Below, in pieces: positions 11,837-18,814 of a stretch of DNA of 18,814 nt. The stretch lies in NCBI GenBank assembly GCA_034722035.1, contig JAYENK010000018.1:1-18814 (forward strand), in the 5' to 3' direction. The notes below the pieces were generated by a model that worked only from the letters and a program-made list of their open reading frames with translations, did not search any database and was not told where the DNA came from. Both the position numbers and the translations under genes were made by a program. Each line of letters opens with the position of its first letter. Position 1 is the first letter of the stretch. The DNA comes from JAYENK01 sp034722035 (GTDB lineage Bacteria > Patescibacteriota > Patescibacteriia > Patescibacteriales > UBA12075).

Positions 11837-13300
11837 ATGAGCAAAAACAAAAAAATAGCTTTTTTATTTTTATTTATTATATGCTTGTTCGTGCCGGCTT
11901 TGGTGTCCTCATCAGAGTCAGCGGTAACACCAACTTTGATAGAGGCGGAATATGATTCCGGTTTTTCCGCTGTTGTTGTTACCGGGCTTTGTGCCGACAA
12001 TTCCGATGTATTAATTTATGTTGATGGCGAGTATTCCGGTTTGGCCGATATTAACGAAACTAAGAGCACAACCAAGAATTTTGTTTTTTATATTATTAAA
12101 GATCTTCCAGTCGGAACGCATCAAATTACTGTGCTTGCTCGTGACAAAACCTCTTCGCTTTTGTCAGCGCCCTCTGCGTCGCTCGAATATGTTGTTGAGC
12201 CGTTGCCGGCTCCGACTTTACTCGCCCCCTCACGTGAAGATATCAGTAGCAATGTCCGACCGCTCATTCTGGGTTTAAGCGAGAGTGATACGATTGTTCA
12301 TTTGGTAATTGATGATGTTGTTAACGGAAACACCGGCTTGATTAGCCATGAGTCTGGTACGGCGAATTTTGCTTATGAGCCTTTTCTCAATTTGGGTGTT
12401 GGTCTGCATCAGGTTTATGCCATCACCGAGAGCAAAGACGGACGAAAGAGTAAAGCTTCCCGTGTGCTGGAATTTGAAATTGAAGAAGCAATGATTGCTC
12501 CGACCGTGTTTGAGCCGCTTAATTCAGGTAAAACCGTAATAAAAGGCTTGGCGCCAAATGATTCTTTGATAAAAGTCTATGTTGATCATGAGTTGGATGG
12601 ACAGTTTGTTGTAAAAAACCATGAGTCCGGTACCGCCAATTTTGCCTACACTCCTTTTCAGGATTTAACTACAGCCAATCATTTAGTTTATTTGACTGCC
12701 AGCGATGAGAGGGGAAAAGAAAGTCCTTGGTCCAATTTGGTTTATTTGCAAGCGCGTATTCCAAAAATTGCGGACGGAGTAGAAGAGATAGCGGTTCTGT
12801 CCAACGAAGCTGTGTTTGGTACGGAGTTTGAAGACCTATTGCTTTTGGCGGCTTTGTTTCAAGAGGACAAAACAGTGTCGGTCAGCGATGATCAGTTTAT
12901 GGCTTTGGAGAATTTGATTATACAAAAAAATAATCTTGGCCTTGGTCTTGATGCTTTGGAAAATTTGGAAGCTTTATGGGAAGCCAAGCGTCTACGTCTT
13001 GACCAATCAGAGGAGCAGCCATTAGAGCCTAGCAAAGAAGAAGCAGACCAAACTAAGAGTACAGACAAAACATTTGATCAAACTCTTGCTACGAGTACAG
13101 ATGTTGACGAATTTATTGGCGAATTTGAGACGGAAGACACTCAGAGCGGTTTGATTGATGAGGATAAGCAAAAACAAAGTAATTTACGTTGGAATATTGC
13201 AATATTTATTCTCTTTTTACTTGCAGTGATTATTTGGATATTTTGGGTGAATCGAGAGCTTGTTAAAGAGCAGGAAGAGCAGGATAAAAAGGATGAGTAA
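11837..13300 (+). CDS. Surface protein with three Ig-like domains and C-terminal membrane anchor
   Basis: 487 aa. A signal peptide is visible (MSKNKKIAFLFLFIICLFVPALVSS, 1-25). Three repeats of about 90 residues follow (about 30-122, 125-216 and 220-305), each with a pattern like AP-hydrophobic, LxGLSxSDTIVHLxIDD and LGVGLHQVYAxxxD, resembling bacterial Ig-like/fibronectin-like domains. Repeats two and three share HESGTANFAY, and their DNA is also similar (about 12347 and 12620), indicating duplication. Next comes an acidic, low-complexity stretch (about 310-445, rich in E, D, K, T), then a TM helix IAIFILFLLAVIIWIFWV with a charged cytoplasmic tail. It would sit on the membrane with the domains outside; adhesion or envelope organisation is a guess. 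GGAGGAGG is 14 nt from ATG 11837, rather far; no better in-frame start exists. Confidence 0.85.
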   Translation: MSKNKKIAFLFLFIICLFVPALVSSSESAVTPTLIEAEYDSGFSAVVVTGLCADNSDVLIYVDGEYSGLADINETKSTTKNFVFYIIKDLPVGTHQITVLARDKTSSLLSAPSASLEYVVEPLPAPTLLAPSREDISSNVRPLILGLSESDTIVHLVIDDVVNGNTGLISHESGTANFAYEPFLNLGVGLHQVYAITESKDGRKSKASRVLEFEIEEAMIAPTVFEPLNSGKTVIKGLAPNDSLIKVYVDHELDGQFVVKNHESGTANFAYTPFQDLTTANHLVYLTASDERGKESPWSNLVYLQARIPKIADGVEEIAVLSNEAVFGTEFEDLLLLAALFQEDKTVSVSDDQFMALENLIIQKNNLGLGLDALENLEALWEAKRLRLDQSEEQPLEPSKEEADQTKSTDKTFDQTLATSTDVDEFIGEFETEDTQSGLIDEDKQKQSNLRWNIAIFILFLLAVIIWIFWVNRELVKEQEEQDKKDE

Positions 13301-13394
13301 AATTAACCGTTAAAATTTTTAAATAGTTGAGCCCGACTGACCGCATTAAACGCGGGTCAGACAGGTCCCTTTTTTCGCAAGAACCCAGCAAAAC

Positions 13395-13423
13395 AACCTC
13401 GCTTTTCAAGCGAGGTTTTGCAT
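13395..13423 (+). terminator. Terminator after the Ig-like protein gene
   Basis: AACCTCGCTT (13395-13404), loop TTC, AAGCGAGGTT (13408-13417), then a T-rich run. Perfect 10-bp stem, about 95 bp after the stop codon. A second hairpin (CTGACC/GGGTCAG, about 13337-13361) lies between. Confidence 0.8.
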
Positions 13424-13476
13424 TTTTTAGCGATTTGGGGTATATTTTGAATATAAATTCTTTTGTAATTAAAATT

Positions 13477-14739
13477 ATGCAATATATATTAAAAAAGTTA
13501 ACTATAATTTTATTTTTTGTCGTGTTCTTGCTTGTTCCGGTTTTTGTGACGCATGCTAGCGAAGATGTGAATCTTTATTTTTTCTATGGGGACGGGTGTC
13601 CGCATTGCAAAAAAGAGGAAAAGTTTTTGAGTAAATTGGAAAAAGAGAATGAGGGTGTAAAAATTTATCGTTATGAGACTTGGCATGATTCGGATAATGC
13701 TAAATTTTTGGGACAAATTGTCGAAGAGCTTAATCTCAACATTCGGGGTGTGCCGGTTTTGATTGTAGGCGAGGAGACGATTGTCGGGTATTATAACGAT
13801 GCCGTGACTGGGCAGAAAATTTTGAATATTGTTTATGATTATATTGAAAATGGCTGCGTCGATTTGGTTGCACCTTTTTTTGGCAATACCGACAGCGAGC
13901 AAAGCTGTCAAGATCAATGTGATTTGGACGAACAAGAATGTCAGCATGATTGTGGTTGTAGTGATGATTTGATTAAGGCTAAGGGTGAGATGCCGGACGA
14001 AGTCCATGTTCCTTTTTTTGGCACAGTAAAAGTTGCTGATGTTTCTTTGCCGGTCCTTACTTTTCTTTTGGCGGCAGCCGACGGCTTTAATCCTTGCGCG
14101 ATGTGGGTGTTATTATTTTTGATTAGCTTGCTATTGGGTATGGCTGACAAAAAACGAATGTGGATTTTAGGTTCGGCTTTTATTGCCGCCTCAGGTGCGG
14201 TTTATTTTTTGTTTTTGTCGACCTGGCTCAACTTGTTTATATTTTTGGGCTTTGTTGCTTGGATTCGAATTGTGATTGCTTTGGTTGCGCTTGTGAGCGG
14301 AGCATTGCATTTGCGCAGTGCCTGGAAGAATCGTGAAGGATGCAAGGTTACAAGTGGAGAAAAACGACAAAAAGTTTTTGCAAAATTACGCTCACTGGCA
14401 AACGAAAAAAAGTTTTGGGTCGCTCTTGTTGGAATTATGCTCTTGGCAGCTGCGGTCAATTTGGTTGAGCTAATCTGTTCGGCGGGCCTGCCTGCGGTTT
14501 ATACTTCTGTGCTTGCTATGTCCAGTTTGCCAACTTGGCAATACTATTCTTATCTTCTTTTCTATATATTAATATTCATGCTGGACGATTTGATTGTTTT
14601 TATTTTGGCAATGTCCACCCTTCAAATGAAAGCAATCTCTTCGCGCTATACCAAATGGTCCGGCTGGGTCGGCGGTATTTTGATGTTGATAATAGGTATT
14701 TTACTGCTTTTCAAGCCTGGACTTTTAATGTTTGGGTAA
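13477..14739 (+). CDS. Thioredoxin-DsbD/CcdA-like transmembrane fusion protein
   Basis: 420 aa. The start is ATG 13477; the frame extends upstream but through the terminator. A signal peptide (1-27, ending THA) is followed by an extracytoplasmic thioredoxin fold (about 30-125) with active site CPHC (C41, C44) and the cis-proline loop GVPVL (P93). A linker (127-165) has seven cysteines in about 35 residues. The C-terminal half (about 190-418) has six predicted TM helices with DGFNPCAMW (C207) and VELICSAGLP (C334), the paired intramembrane cysteines of the CcdA/DsbD type. Known family logic: electrons from cytoplasmic thioredoxin pass through the membrane cysteines to the outer thioredoxin domain, which reduces exported disulfides. 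Here the transmitter and acceptor are one polypeptide. It is monocistronic, converging on pnp. Confidence 0.88.
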   Translation: MQYILKKLTIILFFVVFLLVPVFVTHASEDVNLYFFYGDGCPHCKKEEKFLSKLEKENEGVKIYRYETWHDSDNAKFLGQIVEELNLNIRGVPVLIVGEETIVGYYNDAVTGQKILNIVYDYIENGCVDLVAPFFGNTDSEQSCQDQCDLDEQECQHDCGCSDDLIKAKGEMPDEVHVPFFGTVKVADVSLPVLTFLLAAADGFNPCAMWVLLFLISLLLGMADKKRMWILGSAFIAASGAVYFLFLSTWLNLFIFLGFVAWIRIVIALVALVSGALHLRSAWKNREGCKVTSGEKRQKVFAKLRSLANEKKFWVALVGIMLLAAAVNLVELICSAGLPAVYTSVLAMSSLPTWQYYSYLLFYILIFMLDDLIVFILAMSTLQMKAISSRYTKWSGWVGGILMLIIGILLLFKPGLLMFG

Positions 14740-14757
14740 AGAATTTCATGTTAAGCA

Positions 14758-14790
14758 AAAAAAACACCGGAATTTTTTCGGTGTTTTTTT
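14758..14790. terminator. Shared bidirectional terminator
   Basis: AAAACACCG (14761-14769) pairs with CGGTGTTTT (14779-14787), with an A-run on the left and a T-run on the right. It serves the DsbD-like gene (+) and pnp (-), which converge here. Confidence 0.8.
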
Positions 14791-14813
14791 ATGTTTAAGC
14801 TTATAGTTTTGTT

Positions 14814-17078
14814 TTATTTTCTTGGAGCGCGATTGTTGTAAGGTTTGCTTCCTCTGCGTGGGCCGTTAAAACGGCTATGTCCGCCGGAAAATCCTCCGCC
14901 AGCATCTTTGCCTTTTTCTTCTTTCCACATTGCTTCATTCTCTTTTAGTCCTTTCATGCTTAAATTTACTCTACCTTGGTCATCAATTTCTTTGACGCGT
15001 ACTGTGACGGTGTCACCGATTTCCATGAAGTCGGCTGGTTTACTGACACGATAAGGTGCAAGTTCGGAAACGTGAACCATGCCGTCGCGTCCGGGTAAAA
15101 CTTCAATAAAGGCACCGATTTCTAACATACGTACAACTTTGCCTGTAAAGATTTCACCAGCTTCAATGTTGCGCGTTAGGTCTTTAATCCATTTGAGCGC
15201 TTTTTCCATTCCTTCCTGATTAACACTGGTGACAAAAACAGAGCCATCATCCTCAATGTCAATTTCAACTTCACATTCTTCAATAATTTTATTAATTACC
15301 TTGCCACCAGCGCCAATTACTTCACGAATTTTTTCCGGATCAATTTTAAAGGTTTGAACCCGTGGAGCGTATTCTGATAATTCAGCGCGTGGGGTCGCGA
15401 TTGTATCGGTTATAACTTTGATTATTTTTAATCTTCCTTTCAGTCCTTGATGCAAGGCCTGTTTTATTATATCTGAAGTAATGCCTGTTGTTTTGGTGTC
15501 AAGTTGGATTGCGGTAATCCCATCAGTTGTTCCGGTGACCTTAAAGTCCATCCCGCCTTTGCCGTCTTCCAGGTCCTGAATATCGGTTAATACTTTCCAT
15601 TTGCTCATGTCATCGTTGGACGCCAGACCGATTGCTAAACCGGCAACCGGTTTTTTGATTGGTACGCCCGCATCCATCAAGGCTAAAGTAGTAGCACAAG
15701 TTGAGCCCATTGAAGAAGATCCGTTTGAACCCATGGTTTCACTGACTACTCGAATCGTGTAGGGAAAATCTTCTTTGCTTGGAATAAGCGGCTCCAAGGC
15801 TTTTTCTGCCAGAGCGCCGTGTCCAATGTCACGTCGACCCGGTCCCCGATTTGGTTTGGCTTCACCTACGGAAAAAGCCGGGAAATTATAATGATGCATA
15901 AACCGTTTTTCGCTGGTGCCTTCAATTCCTTCCAATGTCTGAGCGAGTCCGGGCGCGCCTAAGGTGACGATAGAAAGCACTTGGGTCTCACCGCGGCTAA
16001 ATAGTCCCCCGCCATGATTGCGAGGAAGCAGTTCTACATCAGCTATAAGATCGCGAATTTCTGTTAGTTTGCGTCCGTCTACTCGGCGTTCATTTTCAAT
16101 CAGTTCATGAGTCACCTCAGCGTCAACCGCTTCTTCGACAGTTCTGTTAATAGCAAACTTACGTTTGTCTTTCTCTATGCCTTGGTCAAACAAATATTTA
16201 TTCAAACCTTCTTTTATCGCTTGAACGGCTAGCTTTCGCTCACCTTTGGTGTAATACGATTTATCAAAAAGAATTTTATTAACGTTTGTTCCCAGCCATT
16301 CGTTGGCTTTTGCGATTAATTCTTCTTTTTCCGCTTCAGCTTGTTTTTCATCATCAGATTTTAATTCCGGGAAAACGGTTTTTTCTTTTGGCTTGTTTTC
16401 TTTGATTAACTCCTGAATCAGTTTAATTGAGCCTTGCAGTTCTTTTTGTCCGGCCATAATTGCTTCGTGCATTATCTCTTCTTTGACTTCGTTTGCGCTT
16501 GCTTCGATCATAATTACCTTTTCCTTGGTTCCGGCCACAATTAAGTCCAGTTCGCTTTTTTCTCTTTGCTCGTAGCTTGGATTAAAAATTAATTCACCGT
16601 CTATACGGCCAACGCGAATACCGCCAATCGGTCCGGACCATTCGACACCGGAGATTGATAGGGCCGCTGAAGCTGCGTTTAGGGCAACTATGTCATGGTC
16701 ATTCTTTTTGTCAACCGAAAGTACAGTCAAAACAACTTGCACGTCTTTGCGTGAGTTACCGTCAAAAAGCGGTCGAATAGTTCTGTCTATCATTCGTCCG
16801 GAAAGAATTGCTTCATCAGTGGGTCTGCCTTCACGCTTGATCCAGCGTGAGCCTTTAATAATTCCGGCAGCGTATAATTTTTCCTCCATGTCTACCATTA
16901 GAGGAAAATAATCAATGCCGTCCCGTTCATATTTAGATTGAACGACTGTTGCTAAAACCACGGTATCGCCGTATTGAACGGTAACCGCGGCGTCGGTTTG
17001 ATGAGCTATTTGGCCGGTTTTTATAGTGAGTTTGCGACCAAACCATTCGGTGCTAAGCACCGTTTCGTTTTTGTTCAT
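14814..17078 (-). CDS. pnp: Polyribonucleotide nucleotidyltransferase (PNPase)
   Basis: Phosphorolytic 3'-5' exoribonuclease of mRNA decay. The start is ATG 17078 (MNKNETVLSTEW); the frame runs 11 codons further, but that part is not family-like. 754 aa in the usual order: first RNase PH domain (about 1-130, GDTVVLATV, GIIKGSRWIKREGRPTD), helical linker, catalytic second RNase PH domain (about 330-550, LFSRGETQ, SSSMGSTCATTLALMDAG), with aspartates at about 505 and 511 in DLEDGKGGMDFKVTGTTDG matching the E. coli catalytic pair. A KH domain carries the GAGGK loop (589-593). An S1 domain (about 641-709, GKVVRMLEIGAFIEVLPGRDG) and a Gly/Arg/Lys-rich tail end it. It is downstream of rpsO and the NYN gene on the same strand; a long hairpin lies in its leader. 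Confidence 0.97.
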   Translation of the reverse strand: MNKNETVLSTEWFGRKLTIKTGQIAHQTDAAVTVQYGDTVVLATVVQSKYERDGIDYFPLMVDMEEKLYAAGIIKGSRWIKREGRPTDEAILSGRMIDRTIRPLFDGNSRKDVQVVLTVLSVDKKNDHDIVALNAASAALSISGVEWSGPIGGIRVGRIDGELIFNPSYEQREKSELDLIVAGTKEKVIMIEASANEVKEEIMHEAIMAGQKELQGSIKLIQELIKENKPKEKTVFPELKSDDEKQAEAEKEELIAKANEWLGTNVNKILFDKSYYTKGERKLAVQAIKEGLNKYLFDQGIEKDKRKFAINRTVEEAVDAEVTHELIENERRVDGRKLTEIRDLIADVELLPRNHGGGLFSRGETQVLSIVTLGAPGLAQTLEGIEGTSEKRFMHHYNFPAFSVGEAKPNRGPGRRDIGHGALAEKALEPLIPSKEDFPYTIRVVSETMGSNGSSSMGSTCATTLALMDAGVPIKKPVAGLAIGLASNDDMSKWKVLTDIQDLEDGKGGMDFKVTGTTDGITAIQLDTKTTGITSDIIKQALHQGLKGRLKIIKVITDTIATPRAELSEYAPRVQTFKIDPEKIREVIGAGGKVINKIIEECEVEIDIEDDGSVFVTSVNQEGMEKALKWIKDLTRNIEAGEIFTGKVVRMLEIGAFIEVLPGRDGMVHVSELAPYRVSKPADFMEIGDTVTVRVKEIDDQGRVNLSMKGLKENEAMWKEEKGKDAGGGFSGGHSRFNGPRRGSKPYNNRAPRK

Positions 17079-17158
17079 AAAAATTGAGGTAAAAGTAGAA
17101 AGTAGAAACAATTGCTTACTCTTGCCCCTAAACTTTTATACTTTTGCCTGATTTTCTT

Positions 17159-17224
17159 GGTCGCTAGATGTTAGAACTATGGATACTCGACTAAGTAAAA
17201 CACAGTGCTAGTAATCTAGGGACC
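17159..17224 (-). promoter_or_regulatory. Long imperfect hairpin in the pnp leader
   Basis: GGTCGCTAGAT (17159-17169) pairs with ATCTAGGGACC (17214-17224) with one mismatch, and pairing continues inward through TAG, ACT and TG with small bulges. It lies 81 bp before the pnp ATG. In E. coli the pnp leader forms a long stem cut by RNase III and used by PNPase to repress itself; this may be an analogue. It is not a tRNA: no T arm. Confidence 0.5.
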
Positions 17225-17248
17225 AATTTTTTAATTAATATTTTGTTA

Positions 17249-17746
17249 TTATTTTAAAAGAAATTTTTTATCTTCGCCCAAATCGATAAAGTCGTCCGAT
17301 TTGTCTACTAACTTGGATGAAGTTGTTCGTCGAAAGCCCATTACTTCAACTAAACAACCACTAGTAGTTTGGACATATTCAAGCATAGATAAATAATCCC
17401 CATCGCCTGATACTAAGACAATTACGTCTAATTTTTTAGCCAATTTAATCGCATCCATTGCAATTCCAACATCCCAATCGGCTTTTTTGGCGCCACCGGC
17501 AAAAATTTGTAGATCTTTCATCTTGACTTCAAAGCCTTGTCCGGATAAAGCTTCAAAGAAAGATTTTTCTTCTTCATTTTCAGTGCTGATAACATAGGCG
17601 GTAGCGCGCACTAACTTACGTCCGGCTACGGCTGTCTTTAAAATTTCTTTGAAATTAACTCTTTTGCGGTAGAGATTTTTGGCTGAATGATACATGTTGG
17701 AAACATCAACCAGAATCCCCACTCTTTGTTCTTTGTGTTTTATCAC
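17249..17746 (-). CDS. NYN-domain (LabA/DUF88-type) putative ribonuclease
   Basis: 165 aa starting at GTG 17746. It has the NYN/PIN-like fold signature: VGILVDVSNMYHS with D14 and N17, a middle strand and helix, then KKADWDVGIAMDAI with D90, D92 and D98, and VIVLVSGDGDYLSML with D115 and D117. These acidic residues would form the metal site. The family is predicted to cut RNA; cyanobacterial LabA is a named relative. It sits between rpsO (11 bp upstream) and pnp, a place where rpsO and pnp are normally adjacent, so a role alongside PNPase in RNA turnover is a reasonable inference. Confidence 0.88.
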   Translation of the reverse strand: MIKHKEQRVGILVDVSNMYHSAKNLYRKRVNFKEILKTAVAGRKLVRATAYVISTENEEEKSFFEALSGQGFEVKMKDLQIFAGGAKKADWDVGIAMDAIKLAKKLDVIVLVSGDGDYLSMLEYVQTTSGCLVEVMGFRRTTSSKLVDKSDDFIDLGEDKKFLLK

Positions 17747-17757
17747 CTTGTTTTAAA

Positions 17758-18153
17758 TTATTTATTATTTTTTTCCTCTTCTTTGGCTTTTTCTGCCTCA
17801 GCCATTTCAGCTATTTTGGCATTTTGCTTGGCTTCAATCTCAGCTTCAATTCGCTTTTTTTCTTCTTCGTCATCATTCATTTTTTTGGCAATTTTTAATT
17901 TGAGCTTTTTAGCAATTTCTTGAAACATTTTTTCGTCCTCTTTTTGCAAATATTTAAGCAAACGACGACGCTCCCCTACTTTTTTGAGTAGACCGCGCCG
18001 GGAAGAATGATCATGTTTATGAAATTTTAAGTGATCAGAAAGCTGTTTGATTTCTTCGGTTAAAATTGCTACTTGGACCGGGGTTGAGCCTGTGTCAGAA
18101 TCATGAACCTTATATTTGTTAATGATTCTTGTTTTCTTTTTTTTGTCTAACAT
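17758..18153 (-). CDS. rpsO: Ribosomal protein S15 with C-terminal extension
   Basis: Small-subunit protein that binds 16S rRNA at the central-domain three-way junction. Residues 1-89 match S15: KYKVHDSDTGSTPVQVAILTEEI, LSDHLKFHKHDHSSRRGLLKKVGERRRLLKYL. S15 is normally about 89 residues; this one is 131, with a roughly 40-residue tail of E, K and A that looks like a charged helix or coiled coil. The ATG at 18153 is preceded by AAGGAT (minus strand), a usable SD. First gene of the rpsO-NYN-pnp cluster, with a promoter about 80 bp upstream. Confidence 0.97.
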   Translation of the reverse strand: MLDKKKKTRIINKYKVHDSDTGSTPVQVAILTEEIKQLSDHLKFHKHDHSSRRGLLKKVGERRRLLKYLQKEDEKMFQEIAKKLKLKIAKKMNDDEEEKKRIEAEIEAKQNAKIAEMAEAEKAKEEEKNNK

Positions 18154-18231
18154 TGTTTTTTATCCTTAATCCGAGAAAGGGGGGTAAACAAATCCACTTA
18201 CCAAGACAAGGTTTAATTGAATTACACGCTT

Positions 18232-18260
18232 ACGATAGCATAAACAAGCTTTATTTGCAA
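18232..18260 (-). promoter_or_regulatory. Promoter of the rpsO cluster
   Basis: On the minus strand TTGCAA (18260-18255), 17-bp spacer, TATCGT (18237-18232). It leaves a leader of about 70 nt before rpsO. It is back to back with the tRNA-Arg promoter. Confidence 0.5.
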
Positions 18261-18287
18261 GAACCAAAGAAAGAATTATAAATATAC

Positions 18288-18316
18288 TTGACAATTTAGC
18301 TAATTTTTGGTAAATT
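18288..18316 (+). promoter_or_regulatory. Promoter of tRNA-Arg(TCT)
   Basis: Consensus TTGACA (18288-18293), 17-bp spacer, TAAATT (18311-18316). The start near 18323 lies about 36 bp before the tRNA. This is the closest match to a sigma70 promoter in the window. Confidence 0.7.
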
Positions 18317-18358
18317 ATGTAATATCTCGCCGTAAAAGGCGTTTTATTTTATATTTTT

Positions 18359-18430
18359 GCCCTGGTAGTTTAATGGATAAAACACCAGCCTTCTAAGCTG
18401 GCTCTAGAGGTTCGATTCCTCTCCGGGGCA
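18359..18430 (+). tRNA. tRNA-Arg (anticodon TCT)
   Basis: Acceptor GCCCTGG/CCGGGGC, D arm GTTTAATGGATAAAAC, anticodon stem CCAGC/GCTGG with loop CTTCTAA (TCT), T arm GAGGT-TCGATTC-CTCTC, discriminator A. CCA is not encoded. It reads AGA and possibly AGG. Confidence 0.94.
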
Positions 18431-18814
18431 CCTGAACAAAACAAGAAGGTTTTTTTGCTTACCATTTCTGTTTTCTTTTAGATATATATTCCCCGTTCTA
18501 TTTTTTGTTCAAGATATAAATCCAGAAGTCGTTGAAGTTTGATTTGAATATTTTTTCTCTTTTCTCTTTTTATTCCTGTTATTCGTTTTTGCTCCGTAAA
18601 GCGGACGGAGCGGGTAGGGACCAATATACAAAAAATAGCTAGATTTAGCTATTTTTTAATTTTTTTTAGGCTCTTTGAAATCGGCTCGGGTAAGGTGTCA
18701 ACACATAATGTGATTGGCTAGATAAGTTTTTTTGCTCTATTCCAATGTTAAAAAATGTTTGGAATTGTTTAAAGAAATCATCTAGAATTAAACAAGGGAA
18801 ATTACATATCTGAT
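18431..18814. other. Gene-free right end
   Basis: No coding frame longer than about 25 codons looks real. The only structure I see is the hairpin at 18630-18657. A short GC-rich patch (about 18595-18615) precedes it. Confidence 0.5.
18630..18657. terminator. Bidirectional terminator-like hairpin
   Basis: AAAAAATAGCT (18630-18640), loop AGATTT, AGCTATTTTTT (18647-18657), a perfect 11-bp stem flanked by A- and T-runs. It could end the tRNA-Arg transcript or one entering from the right. Confidence 0.55.

Noticed and set aside
13327..13476. 50-residue N-terminal extension of the DsbD-like protein
   Set aside because: It would be encoded by the terminator hairpin and starts at a TTG; ATG 13477 gives a proper signal peptide.
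17079..17111. 11-residue N-terminal extension of PNPase
   Set aside because: MNKNETVLSTEW is the normal family start; the extension is not family-like.
17159..17224. A tRNA upstream of pnp
   Set aside because: The ends pair and finish in GACCA, but there is no T arm or anticodon arm of normal shape.

Overview
The window looks like a chromosomal segment of an AT-rich, small-genome bacterium, most likely a Patescibacteria/CPR member. That placement is inferred from short leaders with poor Shine-Dalgarno (SD) signals, tRNA-Arg genes without an encoded CCA, a tail-extended S15, and small lineage-type membrane proteins. Reading frames follow ordinary stop codons. The window divides into an accessory part (about 1-8130) and a housekeeping part (about 8240-18814).

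Accessory part: an integron-like gene-cassette array. A tyrosine recombinase (7254-8129, +) lies beside a simple core site (7186-7215). Six complete cassettes and one partial cassette run leftwards from it, all with their genes on the minus strand. Each cassette is closed by a foldable attC-like site with GTTATACG/GTTATGTG/GTTAGCTG-type cores. The recombinase is XerC/XerA-like and lacks the extra IntI-specific segment. Cargo, from the recombinase outward: a two-TM protein, a DKNYY-repeat membrane protein, a small lipoprotein, an anchored exported protein, a 415-aa unknown, an N-terminally truncated HincII-type restriction endonuclease, and the start of one more gene.

Three features of the array are not textbook integron. 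(1) Every complete cassette carries terminal inverted repeats outside the attC site, so its 5' leader and 3' trailer are reverse complements. (2) The attC-like sites share a branched plan: an outer stem, then GAAGT, a variable hairpin, ATTTGGGYGGA, and a second variable hairpin. Hairpin sequences differ between sites while pairing is kept. (3) Four leaders hold an SD-N7-GTG minicistron; in two of them its stop lies 9-10 nt before the start of the main gene.

Housekeeping part: tRNA-Arg(CCT), tRNA-Ala(GGC), a decayed trxB fragment, rnhB, a SAM methyltransferase, a three-TM protein, yraN, a gap with a possible structured RNA, an Ig-like surface protein, and a thioredoxin-DsbD-like fusion, all on +. 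The minus-strand cluster rpsO - NYN nuclease - pnp follows, converging on the DsbD-like gene at a shared terminator. A tRNA-Arg(TCT) with a clear promoter lies near the right end.
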